Positions 15,524 to 23,502 of a stretch of 36,877 bases of DNA are shown here, piece by piece (the first letter of the stretch is position 1; each line of letters opens with the position of its first letter). The position numbers and the translations under genes were made by a program. The notes below the pieces were generated by a model, which was not told the DNA's origin, ran no database searches, and worked only from the letters and a program-made list of their open reading frames with translations. Origin of the DNA: a bacterium (GTDB lineage Bacteria; Patescibacteriota; Doudnabacteria; UBA920; VMFF01); contig DAIEPO010000004.1 of NCBI GenBank assembly GCA_027348385.1, forward strand, positions 1 to 36,877, read 5' to 3'.

Positions 15524-16645
15524 ATGAATGAAAAAATATCTACAAAGCTCATAACCATAATAATTTTAAGCTCGTTAATAGTTGGCGGAGTTGGTAGTTG
15601 GGTTTTTAACAGATTCTTAATCCCAAAGATCAACACGATTCCGTTTTTTATGAAATACAATCTCAGCCCAAGTGGCTCTCCTTTAGTAATTAACACTAAG
15701 CAGGAAATCCGAGTTAACGAAGGTTCTGATACAGTAGCTGTAGTTTCTAAAGTCAGGCCGTGGGTTGTTGGTTTAGCTTATGGTAATGATTTCAACAACG
15801 CTGACTTTAGAGGATCAGGAATAATTTTGACATCTGATGGCTTAATCGCAGTTCCGGCACAAAGCTTGTATGCTCAATCGAGCAAGCAGCAGCTAAAAAT
15901 AGTTTTTGATGATGGTAAGGTATTACCAGCAACACTAAAAGCCATGGACACTGATTCAAACCTTGCTTTTGTTAAGGTTGATGCAAACAACTTGCCGACA
16001 GCATCAGTTGGTTTGTCTGCTGACTTACAGCTTGGACAAAGAATAATCGTGGTTGCAAAGACTCTCAATGAGTTTAATCCAAATGTTTTTGTTTCTTTCG
16101 TTTCTTCACAAACACACAACCACCCAGCTCAGAGCTACTTTGCTGATGATTTTAACCAAGTTTTTAAGTTCAGCCCTGATGAAGCACCAAATAACTCAAT
16201 AATATTCTCACTTGAAGGAAACATTGTTGGAATTAAAACTAGAACTGGTATAGTCACGGCAGAAGCTTTAAAAAACGCACTGAATTCATATTTTAAAAAT
16301 GGCGCAATAGTTAAAAATGTTTTTGGTTTCTTCTACTTACCAATTTCTCTTTCAGATGCCACAGCCTTCAATGGCACTCAGGGAGCTTGGGTGCATAACA
16401 CTGACTACTCCAGAAACTTCTCTCTCATTGAAGGAAGTCCAGCTGCAAAAGCAGGTTTACAAGCAGGGGATATAATCACAGCGGTTAATGATGAAAAAGT
16501 AACTCTACAAAACAGTTTTGAAGACTTAAGCTTGAAATATTCTCCTGGGGAAATCATTCGTCTAGAAGTAAAAAGAGGCAAGATAACCAAGACTATAAAC
16601 TTAACCATTGGAGCAAAGAAATATGGTACTGGTCCTGGGTTCTAA
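15524..16645 (+). CDS. HtrA-like membrane-anchored PDZ protein, catalytic triad lost
   Basis: A 373-residue protein with one N-terminal membrane helix (about 9-27), a trypsin-like HtrA domain (about 65-255) and a C-terminal PDZ domain (about 290-365, SPAAKAGLQAGDIITAVNDEKV). The protease fold is recognisable from RGSGIILTSDG, SNLAFVKVD and LEGNIVGIKT. The catalytic positions have changed: the histidine after the GSG strand is Q113, the aspartate of the usual TDLA is N146, and the GNSGG serine loop reads PNNSII (221-227). It should therefore not be an active serine protease. It probably binds peptides or misfolded proteins outside the membrane as a chaperone, scaffold or sensor. It overlaps rmlD. 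Confidence 0.85.
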   Translation: MNEKISTKLITIIILSSLIVGGVGSWVFNRFLIPKINTIPFFMKYNLSPSGSPLVINTKQEIRVNEGSDTVAVVSKVRPWVVGLAYGNDFNNADFRGSGIILTSDGLIAVPAQSLYAQSSKQQLKIVFDDGKVLPATLKAMDTDSNLAFVKVDANNLPTASVGLSADLQLGQRIIVVAKTLNEFNPNVFVSFVSSQTHNHPAQSYFADDFNQVFKFSPDEAPNNSIIFSLEGNIVGIKTRTGIVTAEALKNALNSYFKNGAIVKNVFGFFYLPISLSDATAFNGTQGAWVHNTDYSRNFSLIEGSPAAKAGLQAGDIITAVNDEKVTLQNSFEDLSLKYSPGEIIRLEVKRGKITKTINLTIGAKKYGTGPGF

Positions 16646-17459
16646 GGGAATGCTTGGTAGTGAATTAGTACGCCAGTTAAAAGCAAAAGGGATTGAAGTT
16701 GCTGCTTTTGATAGTGATTTAGATGTCAGAGACAAAGAAGTACTGCAAACTAAGGTTCAAGAATTAAAACCCGAAGTGATATATAATTGTGTGGCATACA
16801 ATGCTGTTGATCTTGCAGAGGAAGAAAAAGAAAAGGCTACGAGCTTAAATGTTTCAGCTGTTTCAAACATTGTTCAAGCTGCAAACAGCATTGGAGCAAC
16901 CTTAGTTCATTTCAGCACAGGTTTTGTTTTTGACGGACAAAGCACTAAAAGCTATACCGAATCAGATCAGCCAAATCCTCAAAGCGTTTATGCCCAAACA
17001 AAATATCAGGGAGAGGTAGAAGCATTGAAATGCCCAAAAAGTTATGTGATCCGTTTAAATCTTTTGTTTGGAAAGTCTGCAGCAAGCGATAATGCAAAAA
17101 AAAGCTTTCCAGAATTAGTTTTAGAGCTTGCAAAAGATCAAAAAGAGTTTGCTTTTGTAACAGATGAGATTAGCACACCAACCTATGCTCTGGATTTAGC
17201 TAAAGCAACCCTAGAGTTAGTTGATGCGAAATATCCATATGGCATATATCATCTGCCAAACGAGGGTCAGGCTTCATGGTTGGATTTTGCTGAAGAAGTG
17301 TTTAGAATAAAGGGGGTGGAGGTTAAACTTAATCCAGTAAAGGGAGATGTGTTTAAAAGACCAGCAAAAAGACCCAAAAACTCAGTTATTGCAAATACTA
17401 AGTTTCCTAAGTTACGCCCATGGCAGCAAGCATTACAAGAATTTTTAAGCAGTAATTAA
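16623..17459 (+). CDS. rmlD: dTDP-4-dehydrorhamnose reductase-like protein
   Basis: A 278-residue short-chain dehydrogenase/reductase that uses NAD(P)H to reduce dTDP-4-dehydrorhamnose to dTDP-L-rhamnose. The nucleotide-binding loop is LGSKGMLGSELV at the N-terminus, and the catalytic YxxxK is YAQTK in PQSVYAQTKYQGE; STGFVFDG and the C-terminal RPKNSVIANTK are typical of RmlD. I use ATG 16623, preceded by GGAG at 16610-16613, rather than TTG 16608. It overlaps the HtrA-like gene by 23 bases and precedes an RmlA-like gene, so it joins nucleotide-sugar supply for surface polysaccharide. Confidence 0.9.
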   Translation: MVLVLGSKGMLGSELVRQLKAKGIEVAAFDSDLDVRDKEVLQTKVQELKPEVIYNCVAYNAVDLAEEEKEKATSLNVSAVSNIVQAANSIGATLVHFSTGFVFDGQSTKSYTESDQPNPQSVYAQTKYQGEVEALKCPKSYVIRLNLLFGKSAASDNAKKSFPELVLELAKDQKEFAFVTDEISTPTYALDLAKATLELVDAKYPYGIYHLPNEGQASWLDFAEEVFRIKGVEVKLNPVKGDVFKRPAKRPKNSVIANTKFPKLRPWQQALQEFLSSN

Positions 17460-17468
17460 AGAAATACA

Positions 17469-18185
17469 ATGAAAGGTATCATACTCTCAGGAGGCAGTGG
17501 CACAAGACTATACCCCTTAACAAAAGTTACTTCCAAGCAGCTTTTGCCGGTTTATGATAAACCGATGATTAATTATCCTTTACAGACTTTGCTTTCCGGA
17601 GGAATTACGGACATTTTAATCATAGTTGCTCCTGATCATGCTGGTGACTATCTAAAATATCTCGGTTCAGGAAAAGACTTTGGCGCAAAGTTCACCTATG
17701 AAATTCAAGATAAACCAGAGGGTCTTGCACAAGCTTTCTTAATCGCTGAAAGCTTTATGGATCAAGAACCAGTTGCTTTAATTTTAGGTGATAATATCTA
17801 CGAGGATGATTTTTCTGATATTATAAAGAACTTTAAAAATGGAGCACAGATATTTGTTAAAGAAGTTTCTGATCCTGAAAGATTTGGTGTTGTTCGTTTT
17901 GATGACCAGATGAATGCTTTAGAAATTGTTGAAAAACCAAAAGATTTTGTTTCAAACTATGCGCAAACTGGTTTGTATCTCTACGATCGCACAGTTTTAG
18001 AGAAAGCAAGAAGCTTAAAGCCTTCCCCAAGAGGTGAATTAGAAATAACTGACTTAAACAACTTGTATCTAAAAGAAGGTAAGTTAAAAGTTGGAGTTGT
18101 TAAAGGGGAGTGGGTTGATGCTGGAACTATTGATGCGTTATATAAAGCAAGCGAGTTGATATATAAAAAGAAGAACAAAAAATAA
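17469..18185 (+). CDS. rmlA: Glucose-1-phosphate thymidylyltransferase-like nucleotidyltransferase (short)
   Basis: Makes dTDP-glucose from glucose-1-phosphate and dTTP, the first step to dTDP-rhamnose. The signature GIILSGGSGTRLYPLT with SKQLLPVYDKPMINYPL is the RmlA type, and LGDNIYEDDF, EIVEKPKDF and the C-terminal EWVDAGTID are present. The protein has 238 residues against about 290 in E. coli RmlA, so the C-terminal helical segment that shapes the allosteric site in the long form is absent. RmlB and RmlC are not in the window. It starts 9 bases after rmlD and abuts the next gene. Confidence 0.88.
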   Translation: MKGIILSGGSGTRLYPLTKVTSKQLLPVYDKPMINYPLQTLLSGGITDILIIVAPDHAGDYLKYLGSGKDFGAKFTYEIQDKPEGLAQAFLIAESFMDQEPVALILGDNIYEDDFSDIIKNFKNGAQIFVKEVSDPERFGVVRFDDQMNALEIVEKPKDFVSNYAQTGLYLYDRTVLEKARSLKPSPRGELEITDLNNLYLKEGKLKVGVVKGEWVDAGTIDALYKASELIYKKKNKK

Positions 18186-19085
18186 ATGACAGAGCCAAGA
18201 GTTTTCTCAAAAGGTCATAAGATCATTGCCATCGGGGTAATCTCGCTGATAGCTTTCTTCGGGCTTGAATCCTTGGCATATATCAGCAACCTCTATCAGA
18301 TGCAGTTGTTTTTACAGGTAAGTGCTTTCATTTATCTTTTCATGCTGATCTGGTTACATTTTCTTTTTGACATGCATTTTAAAGATCAGTCGTTAATACC
18401 AAAAAACCTAGCGCATGCAGTTGCCATCAGAATACGACACTTTACTAGATGGGAACATTTTAGATACTTTCAGAACTATTTAATTCTTCCCGGGATACTT
18501 TACTGGGGAGCAGTTATTTTAATCGGGATTAACTTTCAGCAATACAAACTACAGCAGTTTGTTATATTTGCAACATCTATTTCTTTAATCATCTGTTACA
18601 CTTTTTTCAAAGAGATTTTTCATAGACGTGAAGTTAACACCAACCATTTCATTATCTTAACCTATGTTAAGCTTTATGCCTCTTGGTTAATTTACGCTGC
18701 CAGTTTAGGTATCATTTGGTATTACTGTTTTAGCCCAACAATCTTCTATATAGTTATTTTCCTTGTTACTTTCATGCTTTTGTACCAGGCACTATTTCAA
18801 TTTGCGGCTCTTTCTTTAAAGCACGTTTTCCATATTTTAATAATCTCAGTGTTGCTTTCAGCTTCTTCTTACTTTGTTTACAAGCTATGGAATGTTAATT
18901 ACTTTTCAGCAGGCTTGTTTATGACCGCTGTGTATAACTTCCTCTGGAATGTTTTCTATCATAGAATAAATAAAACCCTAAATCTTAGGGTTCTTGGGGA
19001 ACAGCTAACCATATTCATTTTGATAGTCGTAATGGTCTTGGGAGTTACTAACTTTAAAGCAAGAATAGATCGTTGTCAGTTCTAA
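18186..19085 (+). CDS. Polytopic membrane protein of unknown function
   Basis: A 299-residue protein with about nine predicted membrane helices and few charged loops (DMHFKDQSLIPK, RHFTRWEHFRYFQ, FHRREVNTNH). I recognise no family motif. Its ATG directly follows the rmlA stop without a gap, so it is translated with the dTDP-sugar genes. A strong terminator directly after it closes the transcript that began near maf. It could be a carrier or membrane-bound assembly protein for the polysaccharide, but the sequence does not show this. Confidence 0.7.
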   Translation: MTEPRVFSKGHKIIAIGVISLIAFFGLESLAYISNLYQMQLFLQVSAFIYLFMLIWLHFLFDMHFKDQSLIPKNLAHAVAIRIRHFTRWEHFRYFQNYLILPGILYWGAVILIGINFQQYKLQQFVIFATSISLIICYTFFKEIFHRREVNTNHFIILTYVKLYASWLIYAASLGIIWYYCFSPTIFYIVIFLVTFMLLYQALFQFAALSLKHVFHILIISVLLSASSYFVYKLWNVNYFSAGLFMTAVYNFLWNVFYHRINKTLNLRVLGEQLTIFILIVVMVLGVTNFKARIDRCQF

Positions 19086-19087
19086 AG

Positions 19088-19115
19088 AAAAACACCCCAG
19101 CAGAGGGTGTTTTTT
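19088..19115 (+). terminator. Rho-independent terminator closing the maf-to-19085 gene group
   Basis: AAAAACACCC (19088-19097), 7-base loop, GGGTGTTTTT from 19105, then further T. It starts 3 bases after the stop codon. Confidence 0.88.
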
Positions 19116-19314
19116 AATAGTTTTCATGTTTTTACTTTTGTCTATCTTGTGGTGTCTATGGGTTCAGTATCACCTAATAGCAATATTGTAGATTTTTTGT
19201 CTAGATAATTTTAAGGAAAGAGGCTTCGGAACAAGCAAGAGGTACTTGCTATTAATATTCAATAAATATAGGATGTATTTAGGTATCGTTCAAATCAAAA
19301 TTTAATTCATATCA
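19116..19314. other. AT-rich spacer before the metalloprotease gene
   Basis: About 200 bases without a gene. The only structure seen is AGCAAG (19234-19239) pairing with CTTGCT (19245-19250) around a 5-base loop, 64 bases before the ATG. No convincing consensus promoter or Shine-Dalgarno site was found, though a promoter for the downstream gene must lie here. Confidence 0.4.
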
Positions 19315-20724
19315 ATGCGTATAAATATTATTGGCAAAGTAGTTATTAGTTTAACTATTCTTATCGTCAGTTCATCTCCTTTTGTTAGTAAGGCTTTTAA
19401 TGATGGTGATCTAATAAATGACCACGGAACTATTTATACAATTGAGTTCGGAGCAAAGCGCGCTTTTACTTCATTGAAGATTTTTAAGAGCCTTGGTTAT
19501 CAGCTTAAGAATGTAAAGAGTGGGGATACTTCTTCTTTGAGTAAAGCATCAAATATTTCTAGCGCTTTAACACGGCATCCACGGGGTACTATTGTGAATG
19601 ATCATGGCACGCTTTATTTTATGGGTAGAGATTATCGCTATGGTTATGCTTCTGAAGCAGTATATTTCTCTTGGAATAGTAATTACAAGATCGTTGTATC
19701 TATCAATGCAGCTGATTTACAAGTTCCTGTGGGGCCATTATCAGAAATGAATCCAAATGCTAGCTCAACTAGTCAATCGACGGCACAGAAAAATCAAAAT
19801 CAACAAACAAATTCAACTCCAGCGGCAAATAATTCTGTAAGTCTTGACCCCACAAGCTTAGCGTCAAATAATATTTTCGTTATAAATGATGATGGAACTT
19901 TAATAAAAGGAGACGCGGTTGATGATGCAACAGTTGCAAAAAAGTTTTACACTTTGTATCCTTCACGAACAGATTATGATTTTTTGAATATATTTACAAC
20001 ATCACATGGTTCTGCTAGTGTGGAGCATCATAACATCATTAATAATGGTGTGACAGGAGTTGGTGGACCACAGACCGTTTCAGACGGTCAGCTCCCGAGT
20101 CAGCTAAAGGGTATTAACGTTTTGAATGATACTTATTCAGATAAAAATGTAAATCCAAGTCAGATTTCCAATGACCTATACTTAATAAGCCATGAGACTG
20201 GTCATCAATGGCTCGCATACATTGGAGTCGCAGAAGGTATTTCAGATGGGGTTCATTATACCAAATGGTTTGATTCTAGTTTTGTTAGGAATGGGCAGAT
20301 ATGGGGTGATACTATGGGTGGTTTTGCATGGAAGGATAATGGCAATGGAACATTAAGTGTTCTTCCAATGCAAAAACAGGCCTTTTCACCGCTGTCATTA
20401 TATCTAATGGGTTTTTTGCCTGTTTCTTCTGTACCGGATTTAAAATTAGTTATTCCAGCCAACTCTCAAGATGATGGTTATCAGGATGTCAAAGGAACTT
20501 TGAAAACTATAGCTATCAGTCAACTTATTTCCACATACGGAGTTAGGAATCCTTCATACCAGAGTTCTCAGAAGAATTTTAAAATGGCTTACATTCTTGT
20601 TGTTAAGAGCGGTGAAACTGCCTCGCAGTACCAGGAATATTTAAAAAATATAAATACTATTACTCAAGATTTTCCTATTGAATGGAATTCTATAACAAAT
20701 GGAGTGTCAACTATAGTTAAATAA
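19315..20724 (+). CDS. Secreted zinc metalloprotease-like protein with two surface repeats
   Basis: A 469-residue exported protein. A signal peptide (about 1-27, ending VSKA) is followed by two copies of a roughly 60-residue repeat (about 30-88 and 89-146; cores GDLINDHGTIYTI and GTIVNDHGTLYFM, with AVYFSW in the second). Next come a Ser/Gln/Asn-rich linker (about 147-180) and a protease domain. The zinc motif is HETGH (H293, E294, H297). H314 in DGVHYTKW is a candidate third ligand, with DTMGGFAWKDNGNG and SPLSLYLMGFLP downstream resembling a metalloprotease group seen in environmental bacteria (from memory). Likely acts outside the cell. No propeptide is recognised. It is convergent with the CAP gene. 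Confidence 0.8.
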   Translation: MRINIIGKVVISLTILIVSSSPFVSKAFNDGDLINDHGTIYTIEFGAKRAFTSLKIFKSLGYQLKNVKSGDTSSLSKASNISSALTRHPRGTIVNDHGTLYFMGRDYRYGYASEAVYFSWNSNYKIVVSINAADLQVPVGPLSEMNPNASSTSQSTAQKNQNQQTNSTPAANNSVSLDPTSLASNNIFVINDDGTLIKGDAVDDATVAKKFYTLYPSRTDYDFLNIFTTSHGSASVEHHNIINNGVTGVGGPQTVSDGQLPSQLKGINVLNDTYSDKNVNPSQISNDLYLISHETGHQWLAYIGVAEGISDGVHYTKWFDSSFVRNGQIWGDTMGGFAWKDNGNGTLSVLPMQKQAFSPLSLYLMGFLPVSSVPDLKLVIPANSQDDGYQDVKGTLKTIAISQLISTYGVRNPSYQSSQKNFKMAYILVVKSGETASQYQEYLKNINTITQDFPIEWNSITNGVSTIVK

Positions 20725-20921
20725 TAAATAAGGCAATAAAAAAGTTTCCGAACGTACATTTTCTATCTGCGGAGAGGGTTAGAAGTTTTGAAACTCTTTT
20801 GCAATTGCTTCGTTTCCAAACTGAAAAGAGCATGAGATTTAAGAAAGCAAAACTAGAATTCTCATGACGCCCAAAAGGAAACCACGGACGAAGCGTTAAC
20901 GTCGTCCGTGTAGGAGGTCAA
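20725..20921. other. Structured intergenic region between convergent genes
   Basis: No gene longer than 20 codons. Inverted repeats follow each other: CTCTTTT (20794-20800) with AAAAGAG (20824-20830), CATGAGA (20831-20837) with TCTCATG (20860-20866), and the strong hairpin at 20883-20910. AGGAGG (20912-20917) stands 7 bases before an ATG at 20925 that opens a 19-codon frame running antisense to the CAP gene end. Confidence 0.5.
20883..20910 (-). terminator. Probable terminator of the CAP-domain gene
   Basis: CACGGACGA (20883-20891) and TCGTCCGTG (20902-20910) form a perfect 9-pair stem just past the CAP stop on the minus strand. On that strand the hairpin is followed by GTTTCCTTTT, an imperfect T-tail. 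Confidence 0.55.
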
Positions 20922-22061
20922 TTAATGCCACCAAGAGACCAAAAGAAGGGTGCTCATAAGCAGAAACATCAGGATTACATTTGAACCAATCCTTAGTTTA
21001 TCTATGTCTGAGTATTGTTTGTTCCTTAAATGCAAAGCGTCAAAAAGCATAAAGAGGATAAACAAACCACCAAAACCAACAACTACGTATTTAAAAGTAT
21101 TGTAGAGGTCGGGTGCTGCTGCTTTTTCTGCAATACCAGAAAGTTTCTTTGGATCATCTTCTTTTGGTAGAGCGTATGCTTTCAAAGGAACCTCTATTTT
21201 TGACTCTAATCCTTTGCTGTCTTTGGCCACAATAATTAAATTGTAAGCACGGTAGTTAAAATATTTTTCAGCAGTTAAATATCCACCATAGCCAATCCCT
21301 GAAGCTGTAAGCGGAACAGTCTTGCCCTGCACTGTTGCTGTTATTGAACTTGGTTTACCAAATGTTTTAACAAAGATTCCCAACTTTAATTTATCATTTT
21401 CAATACTTGGGTTGATGATTACACTATTGCTATCAATTTCAACGCTTGGTTTTTCTGGTGTTGTTTGCGGAGCTGTTACAGCAACTGGTTTAGGAGTTGG
21501 TGCAGGTGCTTCTGAAACTGGTTTTGGTACAGGCTCAGTAACTGTTTTTTGAGTTACTTGAATACTTGGTTGCGCGCCAAAAGTATTTGCTATTGCCATG
21601 CTGTATTTTCCACCATTACCGTCAGCCACACCAATGCCTTGATCTTTGAAATCAGCATTTAAAATATTTGCTCGGTGTGTTGGGCTTTCAATCCATGCAG
21701 CCATCAATCCTTCAGTGCTAAAAAAATCAACTGCCAAGTTTTCACCAAGCACTGTATATGGTTTGTATCCTTCTTCAGATATTTTGTCCCAGATATATTT
21801 TCCATCAGGATCAGTATGTGAAAAATAGCTCCGCGTAATCATGTCGTGAGCTTTAAAATCTGCGGCTGCAGCCAATCTCAGGTTGTATGCAAGGGTTGAA
21901 ATATTTCTTTGGGAGCGTGCTTTGTTTACAGCACTAGCAATGTTATCAGGACTTAAATCTGTTGCTGAACTGTAACTAAAACCCAACCCAATACGTATGG
22001 TAAGGAGTGTAATAATGGCCAAGATTATTGTCTTCTGACTATTGGTTCTTTGTAAAGCCAT
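20922..22061 (-). CDS. CAP-domain (SCP/PR-1, YkwD-like) protein with C-terminal membrane helices
   Basis: A 379-residue protein. An N-terminal signal or anchor helix (about 10-28) leads to a CAP domain (about 36-162) with the characteristic residues FSHTDPDG (H82), GENLAVD (E107) and SPTHRANIL (H129). Then come a Pro/Ala/Thr-rich linker (about 170-212), a beta-rich segment (about 215-310, NSVIINPSIENDKLKLGIFV onward) and two C-terminal membrane helices (about 323-345 and 357-377). The domain therefore faces outward on a membrane tether. Bacterial CAP proteins are common surface proteins of uncertain activity. It has its own promoter, divergent from the sortase. Confidence 0.87.
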   Translation of the reverse strand: MALQRTNSQKTIILAIITLLTIRIGLGFSYSSATDLSPDNIASAVNKARSQRNISTLAYNLRLAAAADFKAHDMITRSYFSHTDPDGKYIWDKISEEGYKPYTVLGENLAVDFFSTEGLMAAWIESPTHRANILNADFKDQGIGVADGNGGKYSMAIANTFGAQPSIQVTQKTVTEPVPKPVSEAPAPTPKPVAVTAPQTTPEKPSVEIDSNSVIINPSIENDKLKLGIFVKTFGKPSSITATVQGKTVPLTASGIGYGGYLTAEKYFNYRAYNLIIVAKDSKGLESKIEVPLKAYALPKEDDPKKLSGIAEKAAAPDLYNTFKYVVVGFGGLFILFMLFDALHLRNKQYSDIDKLRIGSNVILMFLLMSTLLLVSWWH

Positions 22062-22080
22062 AGGCGGGTAATTCCTTAAT

Positions 22081-22110
22081 ATTATACCCTTTTTAGGCTA
22101 TTTTTGCTAA
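22081..22110 (-). promoter_or_regulatory. Promoter of the CAP-domain gene
   Basis: On the minus strand: TTAGCA (22110-22105), 18-base spacer, TATAAT (22086-22081), about 19 bases before the start codon. Confidence 0.65.
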
Positions 22111-22134
22111 TCGTTGAGTATGTTAGAAGAGGAC

Positions 22135-22163
22135 TTGACAAAACCATCCTTTGAGGCTATAAT
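22135..22163 (+). promoter_or_regulatory. Consensus sigma-70 promoter of the sortase gene
   Basis: TTGACA (22135-22140), exactly 17 bases, TATAAT (22158-22163): a perfect match to the sigma-70 consensus. Transcription would begin near 22170, leaving a leader of about 16 bases. It is divergent from the CAP promoter. Confidence 0.88.
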
Positions 22164-22185
22164 AGTTAGTCTTAAGTAAAAATAT

Positions 22186-23349
22186 ATGGAATTACCACAA
22201 GGCGCTCAAGACCTATATCAACAATTAGGAGCTCACAGTCACGATGACCATGATGCTTCTTCTGAGCATGTAACAACAAATCACGAAGCACATGTTGCTT
22301 CAGAACATGCCCAAGAAGTTAAAACTCCATTAATTGAACATGATCCTGAAAGCAAAATAACAACAGTTAGAGTATCTCAGATTCCTTTTGGGAAAATAGC
22401 TAAGAAAGTATTACCATATTTACTCGTCTTCATAGTTGCGATCGGATTATTCATGCTTCTTTTAACAAACTTTTCTTTGAAATCAATGTTTGGTAGTACA
22501 AGCAAGCCTCAAACAAAAGTTGTTACTCAATACACTAACTTGGAAGGTTACAGCAAGTGGATTAATTCATATTTCTATGAAGTAACCGATGCTTCAATCC
22601 TTGCTCCTGATTATGATATCTCAGGAAACGGTTTAACTAACTATCAAAAATTCATCTTGGGATTAAATCCAAAACGCAGAGATACTTTAGGTTTAGGCAT
22701 TACAGATACCCAAGCTTTGATTGCTGGAATAAACCCATTAACAGGTAGTGCTATGACAGAAGAACAAAAGAAACTAGTTGCAACATACATAGACTTAGAA
22801 TCTGTTTCAAACAAACTTTCTTTAGCTGTTGCTCAAGCAAGTGGAATGGTTGCAGGTGCTAATTCAAGTGTCAATGAAACTAGAAGTAATACAGCAGTTA
22901 AACAAACAGAAAATGCTTTGTTAAGTATTCCATCACTTGGAATTACAGTTCCAGTAGTTTGGACAACTAGTGTCAAAAACTTTGATAAGGATTTGCAAGC
23001 AGGAGTTGTGCACTATCCAGGAACAGCCATGCTAGGTGAAATCGGTACCTCATATATTTCAGGTCACTCTTCAAACTATTCTTGGGCCAAAGGTGATTAC
23101 AACAAGATTTTTGAAAAGTTAGGCAATTTAAAACAATATGATTCTTTCTCAATTACAGCAAATGATGAATCTGGAAAGAAAATAATCTTCCACTATGTAG
23201 TAACCAGCTCATCTGTATTTAAAGCAGATGATCAAGCACAGTTTGCAAACCAAGGTAAGTCAATTGTTGCGCTTTCAACATGCTGGCCAATCGGAACAAC
23301 TTCAAAAAGATTAGTTGTTTTTGGAGAACTGAGTCAGACAGAGAGATAA
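22186..23349 (+). CDS. Sortase (transpeptidase) with His-rich cytoplasmic tail and dockerin-like insert
   Basis: A 387-residue type II membrane protein. Residues 1-75 are cytoplasmic and hold eight histidines between 17 and 52. A membrane helix (about 79-97) follows, then a segment with DYDISGNGLTNYQKFILGLNP and TDTQALIAGINP resembling paired EF-hand/dockerin-type calcium loops. The C-terminal sortase domain (about 240-387) has the catalytic residues H294 (SGHSS), C366 (LSTCWP) and R375 (SKRLVV). Sortases cleave a C-terminal sorting signal and link the protein to the envelope. The next native gene downstream encodes a protein ending in APKTG, a likely substrate. The class is uncertain. A perfect consensus promoter drives it. 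Confidence 0.9.
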   Translation: MELPQGAQDLYQQLGAHSHDDHDASSEHVTTNHEAHVASEHAQEVKTPLIEHDPESKITTVRVSQIPFGKIAKKVLPYLLVFIVAIGLFMLLLTNFSLKSMFGSTSKPQTKVVTQYTNLEGYSKWINSYFYEVTDASILAPDYDISGNGLTNYQKFILGLNPKRRDTLGLGITDTQALIAGINPLTGSAMTEEQKKLVATYIDLESVSNKLSLAVAQASGMVAGANSSVNETRSNTAVKQTENALLSIPSLGITVPVVWTTSVKNFDKDLQAGVVHYPGTAMLGEIGTSYISGHSSNYSWAKGDYNKIFEKLGNLKQYDSFSITANDESGKKIIFHYVVTSSSVFKADDQAQFANQGKSIVALSTCWPIGTTSKRLVVFGELSQTER

Positions 23350-23360
23350 TCTGACAGCTT

Positions 23361-23377
23361 AGATCCATTGTGGATCT
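23361..23377 (+). terminator. Possible weak terminator after the sortase gene
   Basis: AGATCCA (23361-23367) pairs with TGGATCT (23371-23377) around a tight TTG loop, and a T-run follows about 8 bases later. GCTCTG (23378-23383) can also pair with CAGAGC (23409-23414). Termination efficiency is doubtful. Confidence 0.35.
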
Positions 23378-23447
23378 GCTCTGGATTTTTAAAGAATATT
23401 TAAAAAAACAGAGCTGGTCCAGAATTAAGGCTCAGATTTTAAAGAAA

Positions 23448-23473
23448 GGGCAATCGCCACTAGAGGCGAGCCC
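23448..23473 (+). repeat. Hairpin at the left edge of the GC-rich island
   Basis: GGGC-AA-TCGCC (23448-23458), loop ACTAGA, GGCGA-GCCC (23465-23473): nine pairs interrupted by an AA bulge, placed 30 bases before the gene of the island. Confidence 0.5.
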
Positions 23474-23502
23474 AAAGCACACTACAATCCGTTGGAGGAT
23501 TT

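Noticed and set aside
20925-20984. Nineteen-codon frame behind AGGAGG
   Set aside because: Too short, antisense to the conserved end of the CAP gene, and without recognisable features; kept only as an observation.
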